NCBI GenBank assembly: GCA_015039315.1
Contig: WIDE01000072.1
Coordinates: 62,001 to 126,000, forward strand
Length of the DNA: 64,000 bases
From: Clavulina sp. PMI_390
Lineage: Eukaryota > Basidiomycota > Agaricomycetes > Cantharellales > Hydnaceae
Direction of reading: 5' to 3'
The translations under genes were made by a program, and so were the position numbers. Positions 27,733 to 39,041 of this stretch are shown piece after piece. Position 1 is the stretch's first letter. Each line of letters starts with the position of its first letter. The notes below the pieces were generated by a model. It did no database searches and had not been told where the DNA came from. It saw nothing but the letters and a program-made list of their open reading frames with translations.

Positions 27733-28631
27733 GATTGGGGGTCATAGTTGTGTGTGTGCAGATCATGCCGTGCCAGTCCGCAACCAGGCTGCATCGGTGA
27801 ACTGGCATCCCCCTTGGACCGACACTTCTGCTCTCTTGCCTGACGGCCTGATACCCGAGCCCACCCTAATCAGGAAGTTGGACGACCACTCGCCACTTAT
27901 TTTTTTGCCCTCGCGTCGGTCCATGACATACTGCGGCGTTTCTCTCTCTGGTGTGAGTGGATCTACTCCACGCCCCCTTCTCACACGCTGTACAGTACAG
28001 TACAGAAATACCTACACTCTTGCCCTATTTCTAGCACGTTTCCTGTCCTGAGGTAAATGAGGAGTGACGTAGATAGGACGGGTGTAGTGCATGGAGATCG
28101 TGCTTTTTAGTTGCCGGTCGCATTATCAGGATCCAACAAGAAGGCGGCACGGCACAGGCAAGGCATCGTGATATTGGATCTCATGCCGACCTTTCAACCG
28201 CAGCAGTCACTGATCTTCCCCCAAGAACGGGACAAGAAATTCGCTATTGCCGAGGGGATAGGGAGCACCCTTCATGAGACGTGACCCTCTTCTGCTGGTG
28301 TTGACAGAGGCCAATCATTCGCACGCCCCCGATTGCGTTTGCTGACGCCAGCTCGTTAGAAAAGGAAATGGCGGACCGGATATGGCTCAAACCAGGGACA
28401 GGGGTCGGTTCGCGGTCAAAAAATGAGCGACGATGAGTTGATAAGTTGACAAAGCGATTCAGTTCGCGGCAGGCCAAGAGCGCGATCAAGTTGAGGAACC
28501 GTGAGAATCCGGAAATGCGAGGAGCGCGTGACAGTGACAATCACGGATCTGCCACTCACTCATAAGCACGGGCAAGGTTTCCACTTTTCATCGCAGCGTC
28601 CCTCTCCCTTCCACCCTGCTTCTGGATAGAC
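27733..28631. other. Intergenic region, no gene supported
   Basis: About 900 bases between BUD31 and the K+/H+ antiporter, both plus strand. Short frames on either strand show no conserved features. Confidence 0.4.
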
Positions 28632-31600
28632 ATGGACCGCGTCGGGCAACTCGCAGCGAACGCCTTTGATCAGCTCGTCAAACGCAAGGCCACTGATCAA
28701 GGCGGGGTCATCGGTACGTCCGCTCCGCATTCGCAGCCACTGCGTGTATCACAGGACACTCCGAGAGCGCTGACATCGTATCGCCTCCTTTTTACTTCTC
28801 GTATGCTACAGATGGCATCAACCCCGTCACCTTTGATTCTACGGATCCTATCAAGCTCTGGATCGTGCAAGCTGGTAGGGCTCGTCTCCTTCGCGCCGCA
28901 TGCCGCATTGATTGCTTAATCCCCGCAACTCCTCTGTAATCTCACCATCCTCACGCTCTCTAGGAATCATTCTATGCTTGTGCCAAGGCTTGGCTATGAT
29001 TTGTGCCCGCATTCGCCAGCCTCGTGTCGTTGCTGGTTCGTTGGTTTCCCCCAAGAACTCTCTTCGGCCCCCTGAATGCTGATGAACATTTTGATCAGAG
29101 GTTGTCAGTGGCATCATCCTCGGTCCCTCGGTGAGCGAATCTACTGGGGGTGTCGAGAGATTTTCTGTGGCTGACCCATGTTGTGCCTGTTCTGTTCCAG
29201 ATTATGGGTCACATCCCCCACTTCTCAGCACGCATCTTTCCCACTGCCTCCCTACCTTACCTCAACCTAACAGCCACGATCGCCCTTGTTCTCTTCCTGT
29301 TCTTGATGGGTCTCGAAACCGACGTCAGCGCAATGAAGAGGCTCCTGAGAAGAGCAGGACCCATCTCTCTTGCAGGAATGCTTCTCCCCTTCGGCCTCGG
29401 TGCTGCTGTTGCTGTTCCGATCTACAACACCTTTGTCGATCATAGCGTTGTGACATTTGGCCACTTCCTCCTCTTCACCTCCGTCGCTTTGTCCATCACT
29501 GCGTTCCCAGGTGCGTGATGTTCGGGGTGTCGCCTGTTGTGGGTTCGAGTCTCTGACCTTTTTGTTTCAGTGCTCTGCCGTATCCTTCTTGAGACCAAGC
29601 TTATCGAGACACCCGTAGGAATCGTGGTATTGGCTGCAGGTGTAGGAAACGATGTACGCAACACCTTTATTCCGCTACTGCAGTGCCACAATTGCTTACC
29701 TACCGCTACACAGGTTGTTGGCTGGATCCTCCTTGCCCTGACGGTCGCTCTCGTGAACGCGACCCAAGGTGTCTCCGCCGTGTACATTCTCCTTTGCGGG
29801 CTGGGCTGGACATTCTTTATGCTGTACCCTGTCCGGATCGGCTTCCGTTACATCGCCCACCGCACTGGAAACCTCGATGGCAGGGGGCCCACGCCGTTGA
29901 TGATGATGCTTACCTTCCTCGTGGTGTTCACTAGTGCCTTCTTCACCGATATTATTGGTGCGTATACCCGCTCTTATTTCATCAGTCCAATATAGCGATA
30001 GGTGCTGAATGGCGTATATTCACTGCCTGAATTTGTAGGGATTCACCCCATCTTCGGCGGTTTCCTGGCCGGTTTGGCTATGCCCCACGACGGAGGATTT
30101 GCCATTGGCCTGGTAGAGAAGATTGAGGATATCGTCACGATCTTGCTTCTTCCCATCGTGCGTGCCCTGTCATGACTCGGTTTTGGGCACACACGTTTGC
30201 TGATCCACTTATTCATTCTTCGTGCTTTTCCGGACGCGTCTTTCCCACCAACAGTACTTCGTCCTATCGGGCCTGAAGACCGACCTTAGCACTTTGAATA
30301 CTGGCAAAGCATGGGGTTATACTTGGCTTCTCATCATCGTTGCCTTCGTCGGCAAGTTTGTTGGTTGCTTCGGAGCTGCCAAGGTTGTTGGTTTCAACTA
30401 CCGCGAGTCAAGCGCTATCGGGGCGTTGATGAGTTGCAAGGGTCTTGTGGAGCTCATCGTGCTCAACGTTGGTCTCCAAGCTGGAATCCTCGATACTAGG
30501 CTGTTCTCGATGTTTGTGGTACGCAATTCTCTGTTAGGATCATGCATCGCAATCGCTCACAATTCGAACCATATTAGTTCATGGCCGTCATCCTCACACT
30601 CTTAACGACCCCACTCACGCTCCTCATCTACCCCGACCACCTCCGTAAATCTGACGAGAAGATGATTGACATTGACGGCTCCTCGAGCGGTACTAACGAG
30701 AAGGACGGGTTCGATAGCCCCAACCCCACCATCACGCACCCAGCTTTACCAGCAGAAGGAGCCAAGTCTCGCTTCACTGTTGTTTTGGAGAGCATGGAAA
30801 ACATCCCAGCTGTGATGACGATCATCCAACTTCTCCAGCTTCCCGCCTCCTCCAGCTCTTCGAGCCGGAAGATTGACGGTCTTCGCCTCGTCGAACTTTC
30901 TGAACGAACGTCTGCCATGATGCGTGGAGCGGATAATGCGAACGCTGCCGCAGAACTGCTTTCCCGAGATGCGCTCGTGAAGGTGGTTGAGCGTTTCACA
31001 CGTATGAACCGTTTGAGCATCCACAGCTCGCTCAGCGTTGTGTCGCAGGACTACTATGCTGATAGTGTAGTGCGCCACGCCTCCCGAGTAGGAAGCGATT
31101 TGATTGTTGTCCCGTGGAGCGCTGCTGCACCCGCCACGTCAAGGACCGCTGCGACCCCGGCCGAGACATCATACAATCCATTTGCTGGCATGTTCGGCCT
31201 TGCGCTCAATGCCCCTGCTGTAGCATCCACCATGGAAAACTCGGTCGTTTACTCGCAGTTCATTCGCCAAGTCTTTGCGCAGGCCTCGTCCACTTCATCT
31301 GATGTCGCTGTAGTCGTGGACCGCAATGCGAGCTCAGCTGCCGATGGCCAGCATATTTTCCTGCCATTCTTTGGTGGCCCAGACGATCGTCTCGCCCTCA
31401 CGCTCATTGCTCAGCTCACTTCTACCCCTGGCTCCAACGTCACTGCCACCGTGGTGAGGCTCACCAAGACAGAGGAGGAGCTCGGGCGACAAGAAACGGC
31501 TGATACGATCGACGAGGCGAAAGCTCTCGCTCAGGCCCAAGGATTCACTGTCACGTCTATGGTATGTACTGTCCCCAAGGTTGAGCACCCTCTCTATAAC

Positions 31601-32042
31601 AAACTTACTAATACATCGTTTACAGCAAGGAGCATTCCCTGATACCGTGTACGCCCATCCAACTACTGAGACACGCATGACCTCGCAGACCGCGGATCAC
31701 ATTCTTTGGGGCCGTCTCTCTGCCGCTGCCTCCCCCAATCTTACATTTGAGGACGCTAGCTCCTCCCGCCCTCTGCACACTGCCCTGGAGCGTGCCCGCT
31801 CGATCGCGTCTTCCTCTTCCTCGCGCACAGTGGTCGTCGCCGTCGGACGTGCCCGCCGATTGGCTGTAGAGTCACACACCGCCGAGCTCCGTGATATTGC
31901 AACCGAGTCGAGGGCGCACAGCACGGGTGAATTAAGGAAGACTGTCGGCGACGTGGCTAGCGCGTTCGTTGTTGCCGCCCCTTGGCCATTAGTCGTGCTG
32001 CAAGCCTCTGCAGGAAGCGGTTCTGTGACGTTAGAACCATGA
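28632..32042 (+). CDS. KHA1/KEA-type K+/H+ antiporter (CPA2)
   Basis: Cation:proton antiporter-2 family. Fungal Kha1 sits in Golgi or endosomal membranes and controls luminal pH and K+. Start 28632 (MDRVGQLAANAFDQLVK) with a first donor at GTACGT. About twelve helices follow across 28800-30640, with RQPRVVAEVVSGIILGPS, the SITAFPVLCRIL segment, a GNDVVGW segment (Asp pair region) and GGFLAGLAMPHDG. About eight short introns interrupt the membrane part, then come two long exons. The hydrophilic C-terminal half (30650-32042) is large and resembles the Kha1 soluble domain, with residues that may form USP-like folds. Total is about 860 to 880 residues, near the yeast protein size. Its neighbours are unrelated in function. 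Confidence 0.92.
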
Positions 32043-33108
32043 GCTGGTCTTATAGGCCTGTTTATTATTTCGACATGTCCACCTTGTTATCTTGTTTTCT
32101 GTGTTTTTCTTGTTTTGACTTAATGTCCGCCAGTATTTCACGTCCACCGCCTGATTTCTTTTTTGGCCCTGGTGCATCAGCCGTGACATCCATAGTATTA
32201 AGAGTTGTAGTCAGTGCCCAGTTCCATAATTCGTAACCGTGTTTCAATGAAATCAATGATATATTGCTCGCTTGGTGGTGTCTAAAATCTCTTGAGCCGT
32301 CTCGCGTGCCACCTGCATCGCGTGCTGCTCAATCGACATGCTTTAGGTTTCATGGAGTCCGATGTCGCCTCTTCACGTCTCCCACAAGCGAACTTGGACT
32401 GTGAGACACTATGATCCGATAACGTGAGCTAGAAGCGAGATGGGCATAGGACGCTTGTCATGTCCACTTTATTACATGTTGGTGGACATATGACTTCATA
32501 TTCCAATCGCGGTTTTGCGTCGAAACACGGGAAGGACAGAGCGTGTTAAAGTCAATCAACTCGTCCGATCTCGCCAGATTTTATCAACACGAACGATTTA
32601 GCGAGAGTGTGGATCTTCAATCGTGTTATCTCGAGGGTCGTTCTCGTCGGATGCGTTGGGACGCGACTGTTCCGAATATGGGACTTGCCCATGCTCTTCA
32701 ATATGCGTCTCGACCGTCTCGACTGCCATCATCCTGGAAAAAGTTTCCAAAGAACGCGGATAGCATGAGATTCATGGAATATCAGAATCCATGTCCATAC
32801 CGGAAGAGACTCACTGAGCAGCATGTAATGCTCCAAACTTGCCCATTGCATGCAAATGTCGCGATGTCACCCCAAGTAGATCGCGCGATATATTCAGTTC
32901 ATTTGAGATAGATTGTATCGTTTGGGATAGTTGACTGTATTGCCTTGATTTCTGCTGGGCAAAGCTCATCTGTGGTTGAAGTTGGATCGAAGGGAGACAA
33001 ATAAAGCGGTACATATGTAAATAAATCAACTAATCCTAAGTTAGTCAATGGTGACCGGCCGGCGTGTCTTACTCCATGTTTACAAGGGTATTTGATTACA
33101 AAGGGTAT
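32043..33108. other. Convergent intergenic region, no gene supported
   Basis: About 1.07 kb between the antiporter stop and the stop of the minus-strand seven-helix gene. A 122-codon frame at 32543-32911 (plus) has no recognised sequence and is not called. The likely contents are the two 3' untranslated regions. Confidence 0.4.
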
Positions 33109-35693
33109 CTACGTACTCGTCAGGGCATCAGCGGCTTGCTTGTGGGTTAGTTTTGTGGTGGAGGTGGGTGTCATTGGAGTAGTGGTGTTGGGGCTTTGAA
33201 GATCGCTCCCCGGCCCGGGATCGTGTATTTGATAACCACTATCTCTCCGTTGCTCCTCTTCCACTCTAACAACCACTTGAATGCCACGTGGGGTTGGAAC
33301 CCGTATTCTGGTATCACCTCCATGTGAACTGGCAGTTCGAGTATGAGTTGAGATAGGCTCCTCCGGTGAATCTGCCCGGGATCTATCGCCCCAATTCGAG
33401 GACGGGGAAGATACGGCGAACCTTAAATCGGAGTTGCGTCGGGTTCCTGATCTAGGTGAATGCTGATGGATGTGTGCGACTGCCCCGACATCTGTGCTCA
33501 GACGAATTCCGTCTAAGTCTTCAGTCCTTGTTGATCGGTATCGACCATCCAGGGGTGAATACCGGCGATTTAGTCTGTTCGGGGAATTCGGTGGGTTTTC
33601 GAGAAAGAATTTAATAGAAATGGCGAGGAACTCAGATCAGGGGAGCGATGCAGTGAGAGGCAATCAGGTTGCGACTTACGAGGCTACTAGACTATTCCTG
33701 TAATATCACAGGGCGTGAGCGCAGATGCAGAAAAAGATGATATTAGAGATGATGGGACAGAGACTAATTAAGAGTGCAGCTTACGAATATAGCTTTGCAA
33801 GGACTAGGAGCAGGAAATTAGTTCTACAGGTGTATAATAAGAGGATAGGGCTTGATGACTCACTAGTGTCCAGGCCAATGGAGGCAGTACGAGCTTTATC
33901 AAACAAGAACAACTCGGCAACGGCGAATATCCTTAATATCCAGACATGAGATGACGAGTGAGTGCTGTTATCCGGGAAGAAGAAGCACATACGCTGGGAC
34001 CATCCCAGTATTTACAGTCCACAATAATAGCTTGTTTATCAGCTGGTTTGTTCTAGAATCCATTACCGTAGATTCACGAATTAGGACCCTGTGACGGGAA
34101 AATGCGGTCGCGGCCTAAATCAAAGCACGCACGATTTGATCCCACTCCTTGATGACCAAAGAGAATATGCAATCGCAAGAGTGATGCCAACTTCAACGAT
34201 AGCACACGTTATGAGCCACAGTCGTGCGAAGACCTGCCCAAAACGAGGAAATTTGGACGATCAGCGACTTTGAAACGAGGGGTAACTCGTTCTATGGTCA
34301 TGGGGGCGAAAAGGGCCTACCGTTCTCAATTCTACTCCATTGCCACCATCAGTGTTGAAGCTAATTATGGAGCACGATTCATATGGATCGATCAGCTTTT
34401 TGCCATTGCTTCTTGGATGAATTTGCACTGACTCGACTATACTGTTTCCTGGATAGTTGAAAAGATAATGAGAGGGCAGGGACGGAATGATCGGAAGCAT
34501 AGACTGACCTAATCCAAATGCTGCGGAATTGAAAACAGGTCGGCAGTCAAGAACGTAACCATCAACTGAGGGCTCCCGAACGAGAACCGTGTTAGAGATC
34601 CGTACCGAACGAAGATATCGCTGTGACAGTCTGGTCACGAACGGCAGCCGTCAAGTTTTAACTTTGAAAGGGAATGAACGAAACAAAGCGCTTACCCCTA
34701 ACCATACAAGCGGCCGATATACGCGGTTCACTAGGTAACAGATCGGAGTGTGAGTTGGGATCCCCGGGAAATGTGCAGCGGAACATGTATACGCACGCGC
34801 GTACAGACGCCAACAGAAGAACCTATTCATAACCAAAGGGAAGCCGGCCGAACGGCATGGGGGTCAATATAGAAGCCCGAGAAGCGGATTCACATAGATT
34901 GGTGGTGGTGCGTACAGCTGAACAATAAGTGCCACGATCGGCTATGGTGGCGACCATCCGAAGGCGAAAGTCAGAATACTTCTTCTCTTGCTGCTACGCC
35001 GTACACCCTGAATGAGGGCGGGATTGGCATAAATTGAAACCCGTACCTCGATCACATGTAGAGCCTAATCAGCAAGGTGTGGGTAAAAAGGCCACGCGCC
35101 CAGAATGACGTTATGAATGAATGAGTCAAAACCCTGTCTATGGGGGGAATGTGAAAAAGGCACACCAGCATTTGCCTAATCGAGAACGAAAAACGCCGCA
35201 ACGCCGGGGTGTCGCGGTAATGGGTCAGGGAAAAGGGAATGCAAGATAACGTGGAACATAAGGTGGGAGTAATACTCACCATGGGACATGGTTGGCATTT
35301 TTAGAGTCGACAAACTGTGCTATCTGTAAATCACACACCAAAAGGCTGTTCGTAAAACGTGGGAGGGGATAAGCACGAAACACTGGGCCACCTACCGTCA
35401 AGTGATAAACATCGAAGCAGGCGAATGCTTGATGTAGCATGTCCAGTGCCCTACATCGTGTAGCATTTAGATGATTAGAGCTGGATCAGGTTATGCTGTC
35501 GAGCGAATGACGTAGTGGCTGCATACCAGAGAGAGACGATCATCCCCTTGAACCATGGCGAGTCTTTGGGGTATCGCACGAGGCAATGGTATGTTTGGAC
35601 CGTGAGCTACAGGAAGCACCGAAGTATATAGTTAGAAATTGCAAAGGCCCAAACACCGAGGCCACCCAGCAGATAAGCCTCAAGCGAGCCAGT
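33109..35693 (-). CDS. DUF6534-like seven-helix membrane protein (5' end unresolved)
   Basis: Family of basidiomycete proteins with seven predicted helices and a disordered tail; function unknown. Pieced together from small exons with GT-AG junctions: SLEAYLLGGL (35693 down to about 35655), LTVQTYHCLVRYPKDSPWF and ALDMLHQAFACFDVYHL (about 35600-35400), IAQFVDSKNANHVPW (35320-35280), LWLITCAIVEVGITLAIAYS (34240-34150), TNQLINKLLLWTVNTGMVP (34060-33990), LLLVLAKLYS, NSLVAS (33690-33675), then LNRRYSPLDGRYR and a hydrophilic tail to TAG at 33109-33111. RYPKD...W.KG, L(D)xLHQA, LINKL...VNTG and KLYSNSL..LN are the hallmarks I associate with DUF6534. Exons between 35280 and 34250 and the start codon are not settled, and the first segment has no in-frame ATG, so a damaged gene is possible. 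Confidence 0.6.
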
Positions 35694-37094
35694 CTAGATG
35701 TCGGCCAAGACAAGAGCATCTACTCACCACACCAGTAAGCCTTCATAGGTAAATCAGAGCAGAGTAGACAGCAGTATAATGCGGCAGGATAAAAAGGTCA
35801 GAAGTTGGTCGCCAGGAAAAGCATGTGGGAAACGCGAAGGAGGGCGGGCGGTGGAGATCGACGGGGGTGGGTTTGTATGCAGATCCAGATTCAGAAGAAG
35901 AGGGCGGTATGAGCGACGGAGGGTGCAAAATGTTGACAGCCAGACATGAAATCCCGACGAAGGACGCACATGGAGGACACAATGCTCGCGGCAACGAAGA
36001 ATGTGGGATTCGGGGAATAGCCCATCGAAAGGAGCTAATAGTGTGTGCAGACGCACTCAGCGCCAGGGAAGGGAGGTTACGCCAGGTCAGGAAACGTTTT
36101 CTTTCGAGGTGGACGTGCTGGTGTGCTGCGCAGCAAAAAGGTTAAGAGGGGGGAAGATGGTGGCGGAGAAAGAAGGCGGGCACAGAAAAGATTGGCAACA
36201 TATGTCATTGTCAAAGAGTGAAGTAGATGTGCCACGGTGGGAGAACCGAACATCTCGACTGAGTGAGATGAACAGATGGCTATTGGTATAGGGCGCAGGT
36301 AGATCAGGTCAACACCAATTCGGGCAATAGTCGTATCTCGGAGAAGAGTTCACGCAGGCGTCGCATGTTTCTCACTAATCAAATAAGCGGCACAATTTTT
36401 TTTGTCACTGGTGCGGAACTAGCCAGAGCGTGAGTGACGGTGATGATGGCAGCATATCGATTGGTTGAGTGATTTTGTCGCATGAGGGCGCCTGTGTCCA
36501 AACGAGCGTGTAGAGAAAAGATCAAAAAATGATGGGAAATGCTATCGCACAGCCACAGTCAATACAAGAGTTTCTGGGCTCGCACTCTGCAGCTCAGCGC
36601 AGCCCAACAAGCTGAGATTAATGAGCCATTGGATCTAGCTTTATTCTTCAATATAGATCGATTACTTTGTCGTCTGTCCTATTTTTGATTCAGAATCTAA
36701 CTACTTTGGGGCGAGAGTGCGATTCCACGTGGGCACGTGGTTCAGGAGGCTAATCTGTTTCCACGTCGACTTATGACTCTGAGTGACTGGGACCGGATTG
36801 ATCGAACGATGGAATAAATTGGTGAGTCAATGGATCCTGTCGGTCAAGGAGCACCGATAGCCACCGCGTGAAGCCCGCCTGTCCAGGAACACCTCGTGAT
36901 GGATGAATTCCGTACGAAGATTTCACGATCGAAGCTATATTTCTCGCGTGCCCTATAGCTCACGACTGATCAAAAGATCGATCATTTCGTTACCATTTGA
37001 CAACCAAAAGACCCCGCTTATTCCTTGGCCGTTCCTCCCCGCAGCGTGTCTTGGCCCCTGGGCATTTTTATTCAATTTATTGGGAACCTGAAGT
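35694..37094. other. No gene supported
   Basis: About 1.4 kb. Frames on both strands at 35750-36150 and 36900-37090 are short and lack conserved features. It probably holds the 5' region of the seven-helix gene (its first exon may lie just above 35694) and the 3' region of HIS6. Confidence 0.4.
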
Positions 37095-38543
37095 TTACTC
37101 AGGCTGAACCGGCCCTGGACCGGCCTTGCTTCGCTCTACTAAGTCCGCAAACTTGACTTGTGTCCCACCAAAGATATCCAGCGAGCTGCTCTCGGTTATG
37201 GGTTGATACCGGTTAACACAGGCGGAATGAATCAGAGTTGAGCATCAAAACGAAAGGACAAGTGACCGTGGAATGATCGCACAACACACCTGCCATATGT
37301 TAGATCGACCCGGCCCCCAGACAACCGTTCCACTAGGTCTAGGTCTGTTATGGCTGTTAGTGTGAGATAGTAATCAAAGAGAATGAGAGAAATAAGAGTG
37401 TCCATATATACAACACCCCGGTGAGAGATGAAATGCGAAAAAACCGCGGCTATTGTTAGCTCTCGAGAAACGAGTAAGAACAGGTTGACCCTTTAATGTC
37501 AACATACATTTAGCACCGCCCGCATAAGTCGTTGGGATATTCACGTTGTCTCCAAGGACTATCCGAACGGAGACAATTTCGACGCCGTCCCTATTAATTG
37601 ATAGTAAAAGGGTACGCGCAGTGAGGAAGCTTACATTGTACGAGCTCTTCATCTATCCCTTGACAAAGACCTTCTACATCTGCCGCGTGGATGAGGAATT
37701 CGCTAAGCCGCAGAGGAATGCCAGAAGATGTTGGAAATCTATGTCGCCATATGCAAGCGAGAGCGCATAACCCACCTGCAGAACTCTGACAACATATCGA
37801 GAGTTTCTAGGAGAAAAAGCGGCGTGAGCGCGCGAACCAAATGTAAAAATGTCCACCTTAGCACACCTTTTGTGACTTCCATGTCTGTGAGTGTTTGCCA
37901 CTTGTTCATTGCGACGATCCACCCATTTTCTCGCTTCCGACAGCTAATGTCGACCACGAGCTTCTCTTTTCCCACTGTTTGCGACAACGTCTTCAGTCGT
38001 TCCAGAGAGAACTTTCCAGAGGGGAAGAGGTACGAGGTGACAATTATCTATACAATTGAACGGGCGTGGGGCTGAGCGAGATAGCATAAAGTTGACAATA
38101 TCCGTGGAGCATGGACCTTTTCAGCTCCAGCGTCAAGCCACTCCTTGGCATTCTCGGCCGAGATGCCACCGCCTATCTGAAGTGCTCCAGGCCATGCGCT
38201 TAGAGCTGCTCGGGCGGCCTCGTCGTTTCCTGGACCAAGCTTGATGACATGCCCACCGCGAAGGTCTTGCATTCGGTAAAGATCAGCAAACTGTGCAGGC
38301 GATTCACTGAGATCAGGAACAGGAGCACTATCAGAACATCGATCCTCGTGCGCGTCTAGATATATTCCCAACCATGCACAGATGGTTGCATGGAGTGGGA
38401 GACAATCAAGTGTGGCACACTAACGCAGCAACAAAGTTTGTCTTGAGGGCGCTCGGCGATGAGTCGGACAGGGTTCCCCCGACGATTTGTTTCACAACCC
38501 CGTCGTGAAGATCGATGCACGGCCTGAAACGGGATGGTGGCAT
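37095..38543 (-). CDS. HIS6: HIS6, ProFAR isomerase of histidine biosynthesis
   Basis: Cytosolic 1-(5-phosphoribosyl)-5-[(5-phosphoribosylamino)methylideneamino]imidazole-4-carboxamide isomerase, an Amadori rearrangement in histidine synthesis, (beta/alpha)8 fold. Start [15 protein letters not shown] (38541-38543) with [11 protein letters not shown]. Exons then give [20 protein letters not shown] (about 38290-38230), [20 protein letters not shown] (38180-38120), [20 protein letters not shown] (37960-37895), [20 protein letters not shown] (37705-37650), [16 protein letters not shown] (37315-37290), then [18 protein letters not shown] and TAA at 37095-37097. The catalytic Asp of CIDLH and the phosphate-binding glycine segments are present. 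The order matches yeast His6 throughout, with about nine exons. It is divergent from the chitin deacetylase at 39042. Confidence 0.95.
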
Positions 38544-39041
38544 TTTCCCTGTATTTCTGTGTATTCTCGGCGCGGCCGTTGATCGACGAAGACACAAAGT
38601 TGAGGGCTATTGAGTTCGGAGCAACGATTGATTCCGTGTCAACAAACAAAGCCCTTCATTGGAGATCTGCCAAGCGCAAAGTATTATGTAACCCGAGGTG
38701 GACAAGCGCCAAGTCCGTCCGTCTCAAAGACAAATGACATTGGCGACGACGTACATTTGCGATATGACCTATCACTTGTGATACCTCATTGGAGCCCTCG
38801 GATTGAATGCCGACGCCCTCCATCCTCGCCTTGGAGGGGGTGATGGGCGTTGATGTGAATGAATACATTATCACCGTGTGGCCGGCTGCTTACCCGAATG
38901 ACCAACTTTACGTCTCGAGGCCACTCTCTCTTACTTACTCCCATCTACTTTTAGACCACTAAGGCGCTCTCTTAGGTTTCCTGTCTCGCTCCTTTTCGCT
39001 CGTTCACAGGTCTCTTTCTCTCTCCTACCTCTTGCTAAGCT
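38544..39041. promoter_or_regulatory. Divergent promoter region HIS6 / chitin deacetylase
   Basis: 498 bases between divergent start codons. The last 120 bases before 39042 are a C/T-rich leader (CTCTC, TTTCTC runs) typical of strongly expressed fungal genes. Confidence 0.45.

Noticed and set aside
32543..32911. 122-codon plus-strand frame between two stop codons
   Set aside because: No recognised features; sits in a convergent intergenic region.
35743..36056. Overlapping minus-strand frames of 83 and 100 codons
   Set aside because: No family signal; considered as a first exon of the seven-helix gene but no splice joins them in frame.
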